Shown here: piece by piece, positions 7,971-18,431 of the stretch
How the letters are laid out: each line of letters opens with the position of its first letter
How positions within the stretch are numbered: position 1 is the first letter of the stretch
Assembly: GCA_016207445.1 (NCBI GenBank)
Contig: JACQPS010000220.1
Location: forward strand, 1-34,698
DNA from: Gemmatimonadota bacterium
Lineage (GTDB): Bacteria > Gemmatimonadota > Gemmatimonadetes > Longimicrobiales > RSA9
Length of the DNA: 34,698 bases
Direction of reading: 5' to 3'
Notes under the pieces: model-generated
Told to the model about the DNA's origin: nothing
What the model saw: the letters and a program-made list of their open reading frames with translations, nothing else
The model's database searches: none
Translations under genes and position numbers: made by a program

Positions 7971-8605
7971 GACCGGGTCGACTTCGCGTGCCGCCGGTCC
8001 GACGCGGCTTCGAGCTCGACTTCCAGGCGGATGCTGGTGCCGTCGCGCACGAGCAGCGGCCGCTCGTACGGCCGGGTGCGCGGGTGCCAGACGTGTAGCG
8101 CGTAGCGCCCGGCCGGCAGCTGCAACCGGAACCGCCCATCGCGATCCACCACGCTGTGGTAAGGCGTTGGAATAACCAGCACGTAAGCCACCATCTCGGG
8201 GTGGACGTGGCAAAGGATAACGTGGGCACCCGGCTCGGCGAAGGTGTGTTCCCGCCGCTCTCCGCGCGGATACGTGCCCAGATCGAAGCCGCTGCCGGGG
8301 CCTGCCGGCCCGAACACGTTGTGCAGGATTGGATCGCTGTTCCGGAATTGGACACGGCTGCCAGGCAGAACCGGGAGAACACGCGGGACGAAGCGGAGGT
8401 TCACCTGGTCGATCAGATGCGACGTCGGTGGGGGGCGGAGCGCCTCGGCTGCGCCAGTGGGTTCGGCCGGGACCAGGAAGACGACGGCCCCCGTCAGGCG
8501 CACGTTCAACGCGCTGAGCGTGCCCTCGAGCTGCGCCTGCGCGGCAACCCAGCCGGGGAGTGCGAGCAGCCACGCGGCCGATAGAACGACGATGCGCGCT
8601 CGCAT
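7967..8605 (-). CDS. Secreted cupredoxin/carboxypeptidase-regulatory-like protein
   Basis: 212 aa, signal peptide; 'DPILHNVFG...VILCHVHPEMVAYVLV' and C-terminal 'RFRLQLPAGRYALHVWHPRTRPYERP'. Confidence 0.75.
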   Translation of the reverse strand: MRARIVVLSAAWLLALPGWVAAQAQLEGTLSALNVRLTGAVVFLVPAEPTGAAEALRPPPTSHLIDQVNLRFVPRVLPVLPGSRVQFRNSDPILHNVFGPAGPGSGFDLGTYPRGERREHTFAEPGAHVILCHVHPEMVAYVLVIPTPYHSVVDRDGRFRLQLPAGRYALHVWHPRTRPYERPLLVRDGTSIRLEVELEAASDRRHAKSTRS

Positions 8606-10002
8606 TATGCCGAGTCGGCGCGTGGCGGCTCGCGCAGCTGGGCGAGCCAGCGGTGAAGTGTGCGTCGGCTCAGACCGGCCGCGCGGGCCGCACGCGTGAC
8701 GTTGCCCCCGTGCTCTTCGAGCAACCGCGTGAGGTACGACGCGTGGAATGCCCGGAGTGCCGCCCCCCGCGCCGCTTCGTACTCTAGGCTCGTCGCCGCC
8801 GCGGGAGCGGATCCGGGCGCGGCCGAGAGCGGGAACCGCAACGTCTCCGGAAGATCGGAGCGCGTGATCCGGCCATCTTCGTCCAGCACGACCAGGCGCT
8901 GGGCCAGGTTCTTCAGCTCCCGAATGTTGCCTGGCCAGGCGTAGCGTTCGAGCAGCTCCCAGACGTCCGGCGACACCTCGGGAACCTCCTTCCCGTGGAG
9001 CTGACCGAACTGGCGCAGAAACGTCTGCAACAGCAACGGGATGTCGCCCCGCCGCTCGCGCAGCGGCGGTACCCGCAGCGGCACGACATTGAGGCGATAG
9101 TAAAGGTCCTGTCGGAAATCTCCCGTCGCCACAGCAGCTTCTAGCTCGATGTTGGTGGCCGCGACCAGCCGGATATCGAGGTCGATCAGCTGAGTGGCGC
9201 CCAGCCGCCGGACCTGCCGCTGCTCGAGCGCCCGAAGCAGCTTCGACTGGAGCGCTGGGGGCAGCTCCGTGAACTCATCGAGGAACACGGTGCCCCCATT
9301 CGCTTCCACCAGGAGACCCTCCTTGCGCGCGACCGCTCCAGTGAAGGCGCCCCGCTCGTAGCCGAACAGTTCACTCTCGAGAAGGCCCTCGGGGAGCGCT
9401 GCGCAGTCCACCGCTATGAACGCGCGGCCCTTGCGCGCGCTATTCGCATGCACGCAGCGTGCGATCAGCTCCTTGCCCGTGCCGCTTTCGCCCGAAATCA
9501 AGACATTCGCGTCCGTGGGCGCCACCTTCCGGACGCGGTCCATGAGCCGGACCATCATAGGGCTCGTCGAGCCGATCACCCCGTCGAAGCTGAGCGTTTG
9601 GCCTACCTGCTCCCGCAGAGCCCGATTCTCGACCCGCAGCCCGCGGTAGCGAACGGCGCGCTCGACGGCCACGGCCAGCTGCTCGCCCGCGAACGGTTTG
9701 GCCAGGTAATCAAAAGCCCCTTCGCGCATCGCCTGCACCGCGGAAGCGAGGCTCGCGTATGCCGTGATGACGACAACGGGCAAGTCCGGGTCGTCGGCCA
9801 GCGCCACGGCCAGCAGGGTCATACCGTCGACATCAGGGAGGCGGAGATCGAGAAGCAGGACGTCGGGGCGCGAATCCGCCAGCACCGCGCGGAGCTGCTT
9901 CGCTTCGGCAAGGCCGACGCAGACATGCCCCTCGCGCTCGAGCAGCCTCCGGCAATTCTCGAGCATCGCGGGCTCGTCGTCTACAATCAGGATATGCGCC
10001 AT
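8605..10002 (-). CDS. NtrC-family sigma54-dependent response regulator
   Basis: 465 aa: receiver (VDDEP, DVLLLDLRLPD, KPFA), AAA+ with GESGTGKE, GAFTGA, and C-terminal Fis-type HTH. Confidence 0.95.
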   Translation of the reverse strand: MAHILIVDDEPAMLENCRRLLEREGHVCVGLAEAKQLRAVLADSRPDVLLLDLRLPDVDGMTLLAVALADDPDLPVVVITAYASLASAVQAMREGAFDYLAKPFAGEQLAVAVERAVRYRGLRVENRALREQVGQTLSFDGVIGSTSPMMVRLMDRVRKVAPTDANVLISGESGTGKELIARCVHANSARKGRAFIAVDCAALPEGLLESELFGYERGAFTGAVARKEGLLVEANGGTVFLDEFTELPPALQSKLLRALEQRQVRRLGATQLIDLDIRLVAATNIELEAAVATGDFRQDLYYRLNVVPLRVPPLRERRGDIPLLLQTFLRQFGQLHGKEVPEVSPDVWELLERYAWPGNIRELKNLAQRLVVLDEDGRITRSDLPETLRFPLSAAPGSAPAAATSLEYEAARGAALRAFHASYLTRLLEEHGGNVTRAARAAGLSRRTLHRWLAQLREPPRADSA

Positions 10003-12278
10003 GCCGCCTCGAAGGAGGTCGCGGGGAATTCCACGGTGAACCGACTGCCGGTCGGGCCGCTGTCCACCCGAATTTGCCCGTGGTACCGCTCCACGATGCT
10101 GCGGCAGACGGCCAGACCCAGGCCGGTCCCGCCCCTCGGCCCCTTGGTCGTGAAGAACGGTTCGAAGATCCTCCCTCGCAGCTCGAGCGGAATTCCCGAA
10201 CCGCGGTCCTGGACCTCGAGCTCCACCGCCTGGGCACCGCGTGCGGCGCAGACGCGGAGAGCCACCGTCGCCCCCGTAGGGCTGGCATCCGCGGCGTTGA
10301 GCAGGAGGTTCATGCAAACGGTTTCGAGGGCGTTCGCGCTGCCGTGCATGGTCGGGACCGCGCCATCGGTGAACACCTCGAGCGCCAGACCCCGGGCGGC
10401 GAATGTCCGCTCGAGGAGGGCAGAGACTTTCCTGGCGACCTCGGCGAGGTCGATGGGCCCCGCCTCGTCGGGAGTCTCGTCGGCGAAGCGCAGCAGGTCC
10501 TCTGTCAGCGACCGAAGCCGGGCGATGTGGTCCCGCAGGACGGCCAGGTCGGCGTCTAGGATGCACTCGCCGCACCGCTCCCGGGCATCGCGCTCCATGC
10601 ACTCGACCCGGTTGGTCAGGATGGCCAGCGGGTTGTTCAACTCATGGGCGAGGCCCGCGGCCATGACGCTCGTCGCCGCAAGGCGCTCCGATCGGCGCAG
10701 CTGCTCCTCCAGCCTGGCGTGGAGCGTGTTGTCGCGCACGATCAGCGACGAGCCCAGCAGCTGCCCGTCATCACTTCGAATGACGGTCTGCGTCAGGCTC
10801 ACGGCGATCTGCCGGCCATCCTTTCGCCGCCGTGTCGTCTGGTAGTTCGCCACGGCGCCCTTTCGCGCGAGCTCGCGCGTGAGCCACGCCTGCTCCCGCG
10901 TCATTTCGCCCGTGGTCGACTGGAGAAGCTCGGCCGCTTCACGTCCGAGTACCTCCGCGGCCGAGTACCCGAACAGGTCCTCGGCGCCCCGGTTCCACAC
11001 GCGAACACGACCATTGACATCCAGCCCCACGATCGCATCCGCTGAATGCGCGAGCAGGTCGGCCAGCTCAGCGTGCTTCTCGCGCAGCGCGCGCGTCCGC
11101 TCCTGCACGAGGTCTTCCAGCCGTTTCCGGTAGGCCGTGAGCGCTTCGGCCATCGCCGAGAAATCGGTCGCCAGGTCTTCCAGCTCGTCGTTCGTGGCCA
11201 CGTGAAGTGGTTCGGCGGCGCCTTCGCGCTCGAGGCGTCGCGCGGCCTGCTGGATCTGGTAGATGGGGCGAGTGAACTGCCGCGCGGCCAGCACCGCCAA
11301 TCCCAGCACCAGCACGAGCAAGCTGACGCCCACGACCGCCACCCAGCGGAGGTATCTGTTCACCGGGGCCTGAACGACGCGTAGGGGCAACGCTCGGTAC
11401 AGCGTCATCGGCCCGATGGCCGGATTGTCCAGCGCGAGCCGGGCGTAGCTCACGATCCGGCCATCCTCGAGGGACAGCGTTCCGCTACCGGCGAGCACGG
11501 CCGCGGCGGCCTCGGCCGGAAGATCTCGGCGCAGGTTCGCCTCGGCCCGCATCGCGAGCAAGCTCGACCAGTCCCGCTTGCGCGTCGAGTGGTAGAGGTA
11601 ACGCCCAGCGGAATCCACCAGCCCCGTTGCGCTGGGCATGTGTGGTGAGGCGACCTCCAGACCCGCGAAGAGGGCCGATGCGCGCGCCTCGCCGACCACG
11701 GCGCCGCGCAACGATTCCGCCTCCCACACCGGAATCAGAATCGCGATCGCCGGGAGGCGGGCTGCGGGATCGAGCTGCGTGTCTGCCCGAAGCTCCACCG
11801 GGATGATCAGCCGTCGCCCCGGCTTCGTCGAGCGGGCGCGCCAGAGGTAGTATGCCCCTTCCGCTTCGCTGGGCTCGGCGAGGGTGTCGGCGGACGAGGC
11901 GCGGCCCCGGAAGAGCACGTTCCCGGTGGCATCGACGAGTTTGACCTGGTAGAGGTGCCGCTTCTGACCGAGGAGCCCCGAGACGAATCCGCGGGTCTCC
12001 GACCAGCGCGACTCGCCGGGTGAATCGAGCAATGGCGCCAGCAGCGCCGCCAGGTAGGCTACGTCCTGCTCGGTCTGTTCCAGCGCGCGCTCGGTCTGCG
12101 TGCGGGCCAGCTCCAGATCATGCACCAGCGTCGCCTCCGCAGTTGCGCGCAGGTGCCCCACCGTGGCTCGCGTGACAATGGCGCCGGCAATGGCGAGAGG
12201 GCCGAGCGCCAGCAACGCGAACGCGATCGCCAGCTTGGTGGCGATCGTGAGGCGGGGAAACAGCTTATTGAGGTTCAC
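9987..12278 (-). CDS. Membrane sensor histidine kinase (periplasmic sensor domain-HAMP-PAS-HisKA-HATPase), NtrB-like
   Basis: 763 aa; two TMs around a ~270-aa extracytoplasmic region, HAMP, PAS ('DAIVGLDVNGRVRVWNRGAEDLFGYSAAEVLG'), H-box 'AAGLAHELNNPLAIL', N/G boxes. Confidence 0.93.
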   Translation of the reverse strand: MNLNKLFPRLTIATKLAIAFALLALGPLAIAGAIVTRATVGHLRATAEATLVHDLELARTQTERALEQTEQDVAYLAALLAPLLDSPGESRWSETRGFVSGLLGQKRHLYQVKLVDATGNVLFRGRASSADTLAEPSEAEGAYYLWRARSTKPGRRLIIPVELRADTQLDPAARLPAIAILIPVWEAESLRGAVVGEARASALFAGLEVASPHMPSATGLVDSAGRYLYHSTRKRDWSSLLAMRAEANLRRDLPAEAAAAVLAGSGTLSLEDGRIVSYARLALDNPAIGPMTLYRALPLRVVQAPVNRYLRWVAVVGVSLLVLVLGLAVLAARQFTRPIYQIQQAARRLEREGAAEPLHVATNDELEDLATDFSAMAEALTAYRKRLEDLVQERTRALREKHAELADLLAHSADAIVGLDVNGRVRVWNRGAEDLFGYSAAEVLGREAAELLQSTTGEMTREQAWLTRELARKGAVANYQTTRRRKDGRQIAVSLTQTVIRSDDGQLLGSSLIVRDNTLHARLEEQLRRSERLAATSVMAAGLAHELNNPLAILTNRVECMERDARERCGECILDADLAVLRDHIARLRSLTEDLLRFADETPDEAGPIDLAEVARKVSALLERTFAARGLALEVFTDGAVPTMHGSANALETVCMNLLLNAADASPTGATVALRVCAARGAQAVELEVQDRGSGIPLELRGRIFEPFFTTKGPRGGTGLGLAVCRSIVERYHGQIRVDSGPTGSRFTVEFPATSFEAAWRIS

Positions 12279-12367
12279 GGCCCCACCGAGTCAAGGACGA
12301 GGCAATGCGACCGGCCCTCGAGGGGCCGCGAGGCCCGACCGAGGGCTTTCCACTGTCGCCCGGCCAG

Positions 12368-12892
12368 CTACGTGCGCGGGACGATCGCTTCGAGTTCCTC
12401 CAGCCGATCCTGGCGGCGAACCTCTTCGCGCAGGCGCGGGTGCACGAACCAGAGATATCCCCCCATGCCCACGGCCGCCAGGAGGTTCGCGCCGCCGACC
12501 GCCCACCAGGGGAATGCGCTGGCGATGGGCGTGGCCAGGGCGAGCAGCATGCCGTACGTCAGCAAGACGAAGGCGAGCGCCAGGAAGAAGACCGCGTAAA
12601 AGAGCTGAGGGTGGTGCTCGATCTCGAATACGAGCGCGGCCGCGACGGTGCCGAGCAGCAGGAACGCGATCAGATGCACGCCGTTGTAGGCCAGGATGGG
12701 ACCGGGCTCGATCACCACCTGCGTCGGATCCGCGAGGCCGTAGAAGAGCGCCTCGCCGAGCAGCGCCGGCGTGTAAAAGGGGGAATGGCCCGCGATCACG
12801 TTGACCGCGGCAAAGAAAAGGGCGACGCCGGCGTACCCGATGGCGCCGGCGATGAGCCCCTCCACGAAGATGCGTTCGCGTTCCGGCTTCAT
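12368..12892 (-). CDS. Polytopic membrane protein of unknown function
   Basis: 174 aa, four to five hydrophobic segments, RBS-like GGAGGGGAGC upstream; co-directional with neighbours. Confidence 0.65.
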   Translation of the reverse strand: MKPERERIFVEGLIAGAIGYAGVALFFAAVNVIAGHSPFYTPALLGEALFYGLADPTQVVIEPGPILAYNGVHLIAFLLLGTVAAALVFEIEHHPQLFYAVFFLALAFVLLTYGMLLALATPIASAFPWWAVGGANLLAAVGMGGYLWFVHPRLREEVRRQDRLEELEAIVPRT

Positions 12893-12928
12893 GCTCCCCT
12901 CCGGTGCAGGTGGCCGAGTCTGTGCCGC

Positions 12929-13720
12929 TCAGAGAGGCTTGAACGTGACGGGAAGCGCGACCCACACGGGGACGCGGCGATCGCGGTTCTGGGCCGGGCT
13001 GAAGCGCATGATCTCGGCGACGCCGAGCGCGGCCCGATCCAGCGCTTCGAAACCGCTGCTCGTGTGGACTCGCGCGTTCTTCACTCGGCCCGTCTCGTCG
13101 ATGAAGAACCAGACCACGACCTGCCCGCCGATGCCCGCATCACGCAGTACCGGCGGATAGGATCTCTGCAGCGCGGCCTGCGTTTCCTTCCGGTTGAGCA
13201 GCTCGGGCGCGACCGTATAAGGCGTGAAGACCGGTGCCGCCGAGAGGTCCTCGCCCGGGACGGGCGGCGGCGGCAGGTTCTCGATGGGGTTTTCCTCGAA
13301 TGTCGTCGGCGCGATGGTGATGTCTTCCTCGATTGCGGCCTCCGCCACGATGGGGGTGGCCGGCCGCGCGACGTGCTCGGGCGGCGGCGGGATCTCGATC
13401 TCGGGCGGCAGCTCCACCGTCTCCAGCTCGGAGGCCGCGAACGAGATGTCGGCTGCCCGCATCTCCGGCCAGTAGCGGAACAGCAGGAAGTGCAGCAGGG
13501 CGGCGATCGCGATCGAGATCCAGAAGAAGCTCTCCGCGCGCTGCTTGAACCGGTCGTGCGCGGTCACCGGCTGCGCGGCACGCACCGCGATCGGGGGAGT
13601 CGACGTCGTCGTCGCCGCGATCCCGGCAAGCGCAGGCGCCGCCGCCGTCTCGGTATACGGAGGCGCTGCTGCGCCCTGCGGCGGGGCGTCCTTCTGGGCT
13701 CTGGCAGCAGTCGCAGGCAT
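12929..13720 (-). CDS. TonB-family energy transducer-like protein (start may be 13792)
   Basis: Single N-terminal TM, Pro/Glu-rich linker, C-terminal TonB fold 'YPPVLRDAGIGGQVVVWFFIDETGRVKNARVHTSSGFEALDRAALGVAEIMRFSPAQ'. Confidence 0.85.
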   Translation of the reverse strand: MPATAARAQKDAPPQGAAAPPYTETAAAPALAGIAATTTSTPPIAVRAAQPVTAHDRFKQRAESFFWISIAIAALLHFLLFRYWPEMRAADISFAASELETVELPPEIEIPPPPEHVARPATPIVAEAAIEEDITIAPTTFEENPIENLPPPPVPGEDLSAAPVFTPYTVAPELLNRKETQAALQRSYPPVLRDAGIGGQVVVWFFIDETGRVKNARVHTSSGFEALDRAALGVAEIMRFSPAQNRDRRVPVWVALPVTFKPL

Positions 13721-13801
13721 GTCGGCTACCGGACCGGCCTTGCCAATCCGCCCGCGAGCGCCGGGCGGCCCAAGGAGGGGGCCGCCCGGCACTGGCCGTG
13801 A

Positions 13802-15151
13802 TTACGATACGCCATACGTGTCCTTCAGCGCCTGAATGGAGGCATTCAGCAACGCCTCCAGCAGGAACGGATTGTGAACCCCGCGCGAGCCATCTTCGGC
13901 CAGCAAGCTGGCGTTGAATTTGGCGCCCTCGCCCACGGTGATCTTGCCGTCATTCGTCTTGAACTCGGTGGCGGGCACCTTCGCCACCAAACGGTTCACC
14001 TCGGCCGTGAGCGCCTGCATGCGGGATTCCAGGGTCAGCGTGGCCGACCGCGCAGCAGCCTCCGAGCCGTGGCAACCGCCGACGGCGCAGGAGCGGAAGC
14101 TGCGCTGGCTCACCTCGCAGTCGCCCGGCGTCGGTTTCCCCTCGGCATCGAGGCAGGGGATCGCCTTGAAGAGGTGTCCCGTGGCCTGAAAGGCGAAATT
14201 GCCCGTCGCCTGGTCCGTCACCGTGAAGCCGTCGACGTGGCAGCCCGCGCACAGCTTGGCGTTCCGCTCGCTGCCGTGAGTCGCGATTAGCCTGGTGGTA
14301 TCGAAGACGAAGTTGGGCGGCCGCCAGCCGGCGTCGCCCAGCAGCATGGGGCCCTGCGGCGAGTGGGCGCCGCGCGGGGTGGTCGGATCCGGCTCGGAGC
14401 GCTTGTGATGGCAACGGATGCAAAGGTTCTGCTCCGGGTCCGGCGCATCGATGGCGAAGCGGAGCTGCCCCGCGTTGGCCGAGCCGTGCGGGTCGTGGCA
14501 AACCGAGCAGGTGATGCCGTACAGCTTGCCGTCGGACTTCTCCAGGTACTCGGCCGTCTCGCCGAAGGCCTGGAGGGCCGTCTTGCCTTCGTGGCAGCTC
14601 AGGCAGGCTGCGGAGGTGGCGTGCTCGTTGAACCTCGCGTGCGCTGACTGGGACCACTCCTCCACGAAGCGGTGCGTGTCCTGGTGGCACTCGCCGCACC
14701 CGGTCGCGGTGTCCACGGCGAAGCCCGCCAGCGGCTGCGTCGCGTCCGGGTTCTGCACGTGCGTCAGCCCCGCGCCGTGGCAGCTCTCGCACTGCACATC
14801 GTGGTAGCGGGTGTCGCCGGTCGCCGTGTAGGCGACGGACGTCGTCGCCGCGTTCCCCCGCTGACTCACCGTGTGGCAGTCGTTGCACAACGGCTGGGCG
14901 CTGCCGCTGGCCTGGAGATCAGCCCAAGCCTGAGCGTGCGCCGATTCCTGCCACCAGCTCTGCTGCCCGACGTGGCAGTTGCCGCACACCGCCAGTTTTT
15001 CCTCCTGCTTGCTGTAGCCCAGGAAGCCTGCCGCCGCATCGGGCGGATCCTCGTATGCGGGGAAGTCCCGGTAGATGATGTCCTCATCGACGCAGCCAAC
15101 CAGGACCCCAGCCGCCACGAGCAGGCCCAGGGCCCGAATCTCTCGACGCAT
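13802..15151 (-). CDS. Multiheme c-type cytochrome lipoprotein (8 CXXCH + 1 CX4CH)
   Basis: 449 aa from MRREIRA; lipobox-like 'GVLVGC'; CGNCH, CNDCH, CESCH, CGECH, CLSCH, CSVCH, CIRCH, CAGCH and CAVGGCH; RBS GAGGAGGG. Confidence 0.92.
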   Translation of the reverse strand: MRREIRALGLLVAAGVLVGCVDEDIIYRDFPAYEDPPDAAAGFLGYSKQEEKLAVCGNCHVGQQSWWQESAHAQAWADLQASGSAQPLCNDCHTVSQRGNAATTSVAYTATGDTRYHDVQCESCHGAGLTHVQNPDATQPLAGFAVDTATGCGECHQDTHRFVEEWSQSAHARFNEHATSAACLSCHEGKTALQAFGETAEYLEKSDGKLYGITCSVCHDPHGSANAGQLRFAIDAPDPEQNLCIRCHHKRSEPDPTTPRGAHSPQGPMLLGDAGWRPPNFVFDTTRLIATHGSERNAKLCAGCHVDGFTVTDQATGNFAFQATGHLFKAIPCLDAEGKPTPGDCEVSQRSFRSCAVGGCHGSEAAARSATLTLESRMQALTAEVNRLVAKVPATEFKTNDGKITVGEGAKFNASLLAEDGSRGVHNPFLLEALLNASIQALKDTYGVS

Positions 15152-15247
15152 CTCCACCCTCCTCAGTGGACGCGCCCGCGCTCTCGCATCGACTCCACAC
15201 GCCGCAACGGCGCTGGCCACTCGCTCGCGTTCGGGTTCTTACCGACT

Positions 15248-15266
15248 GCCGGGCGACGCGCCCGGC
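15248..15266. repeat. Perfect 8-bp hairpin between the CopD-like and multiheme genes
   Basis: GCCGGGCG-ACG-CGCCCGGC. Confidence 0.5.
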
Positions 15267-15499
15267 TGCCGCCCATTAAGAAGGTGAAGGAGGGGGCTAC
15301 TTTCGGGCCGGGGCGCCCGCGCAGTGCCGCGGGGGCCGCAATGCTCGCAACGCTCAACGGGGCAATGAGTTAGCTCGTGTGGACGCGCGCACGGGCGCGG
15401 GGACCTTCCCGCCGCCTGGGGCAACGTGTCCCAGGCGTGTGGCGCTTGTGTGCCGGAGCGCGCGCTCCGCGCCGGCCGGTCCGCCCTCGAGAGCGGCCT

Positions 15500-15994
15500 T
15501 CAGCCGCCGCGTGCCAGGCGGGCGGCCGCGATGGCGATGACCAGGCCCAGGAGCGCGCTCATGCGCGCGAGCCAGGCAGCACGGCCGCGGAGGCGGAGCG
15601 CCTCTGGACTGTCCGGCACGGCCCGACCGGCGGCGGGCCCCCAGCGGAAGTCGTGCAACGCCTGAATCACGAGCATGCCGCCGACCGCGCCGAGCTTCCA
15701 GGCAAGGGCCCGACCATAGGGCGTGGCCCAGAAGGCGGCGCTGCCCAACACTTCCGTGCTCAGCAGTCCGCGGAAATGGAGGTTGGCCGTGCCGGTCGCG
15801 AGCAGCACGGCGAGCGCGATCCAGCCGACCAGCCGGAACCGTTCCCCCAGCCGCTTGAACAGCTCGGCGCGGAGCGCAGGGGGTTCGACCCTGCGGAGCA
15901 CGGGCGCGCCCACGAGGGCCAGGAAGAAGAGGCCGCCCAGCCACAGCAGCGCGGCCAGCAGATGGAGCGTCACATTCGCATGATAGAGCGACAT
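15500..15994 (-). CDS. CopD-like integral membrane protein
   Basis: 164 aa, four TM segments, N-terminal 'MSLYHANVTLHLLAALLWLGGLFFLALVGAPVLRR', 'LATGTANLHFRG'. Confidence 0.65.
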   Translation of the reverse strand: MSLYHANVTLHLLAALLWLGGLFFLALVGAPVLRRVEPPALRAELFKRLGERFRLVGWIALAVLLATGTANLHFRGLLSTEVLGSAAFWATPYGRALAWKLGAVGGMLVIQALHDFRWGPAAGRAVPDSPEALRLRGRAAWLARMSALLGLVIAIAAARLARGG

Positions 15995-16065
15995 GGTTTT
16001 CGGTCCGCGGTTCAGGATTCGACTGGCCCACCCATCGCACGCGCCGCGATCCGCCCCGCGCCGCT

Positions 16066-17887
<1,822 letters not shown>

Positions 17888-17952
17888 CGGGCCGACAGGT
17901 AGATAGTTGCGTGCACTTCAACTGACTTCGAGCACGCGGCCGCACAGGGGGA

Positions 17953-17981
17953 TTGACGCTCCCCGAGGGGCGCGTTAGCGT
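17953..17981 (+). promoter_or_regulatory. Candidate sigma70 promoter
   Basis: TTGACG-N17-TAGCGT upstream of the zinc-ribbon gene. Confidence 0.5.
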
Positions 17982-18087
17982 CCATCCGGTGCCCCCCGCA
18001 GCTCGCATGCGCGGGGCGGACGGCCGGGTCGGCGCGAGGAAGGGCCGGCGGCTGCGCAGGTCGCTCATCCCGAACGGGAGGAGTGCC

Positions 18088-18288
18088 ATGGCCGACTACA
18101 GAGAAACGCAGTACGGCACGTACCGCTGTCCCGTGTGCGGCCACCGGGATGGAGCAGAGGTGAGGGGGGACGAGCCGCACGCGCTGGTGGTCTGCAGCTA
18201 CTGTGAGACGCCGCTCGAGGTCTGGGCGCGTGGCCCGGATTCCGTGCGCTTTTCGGTGCAGGTCGCGGAAGGGTCGGCGGCGAGGTAA
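18088..18288 (+). CDS. Small zinc-ribbon protein
   Basis: 66 aa; 'YRCPVCGHRDG...VVCSYCETPLEV'; RBS GGGAGGAG. Confidence 0.75.
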   Translation: MADYRETQYGTYRCPVCGHRDGAEVRGDEPHALVVCSYCETPLEVWARGPDSVRFSVQVAEGSAAR

Positions 18289-18322
18289 TGGGTGCGGTGG
18301 CGGAGCCCGCGGCAGGGCGCGG

Positions 18323-18356
18323 CGGCCACGGTGCGGGTCGGCACCGTGGCCGTTTT
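18323..18356 (+). terminator. Rho-independent terminator
   Basis: Perfect 12-bp stem CGGCCACGGTGC-gggtcg-GCACCGTGGCCG followed by TTTT. Confidence 0.85.
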
Positions 18357-18431
18357 GCATCATTGACTACAGAAGGCGACGCCGCGGCGGCCGCGCCGCC
18401 CGGCGGCACCACTTCGCCGGTCGCGGCCGCG

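Noticed and set aside
8606-10602. Extended N-terminus of the 665-aa response-regulator ORF
   Set aside because: Receiver domain begins at MAHILIVDDEP (10002); upstream residues are an out-of-frame reading of the kinase.
9448-10845. 465-aa plus-strand ORF opposite the two-component genes
   Set aside because: Shadow of the NtrC/NtrB coding strand; no recognisable domain.
12279-12367. Possible sigma54 -24/-12 element before the kinase region gap
   Set aside because: An ATTGC is present but the GG dinucleotide is off by one from the required spacing and the rest does not match.
12305-13801. 498-aa plus-strand ORF opposite the TonB-like gene
   Set aside because: Arg-rich composition with no motif; antisense to a convincing TonB-family protein.
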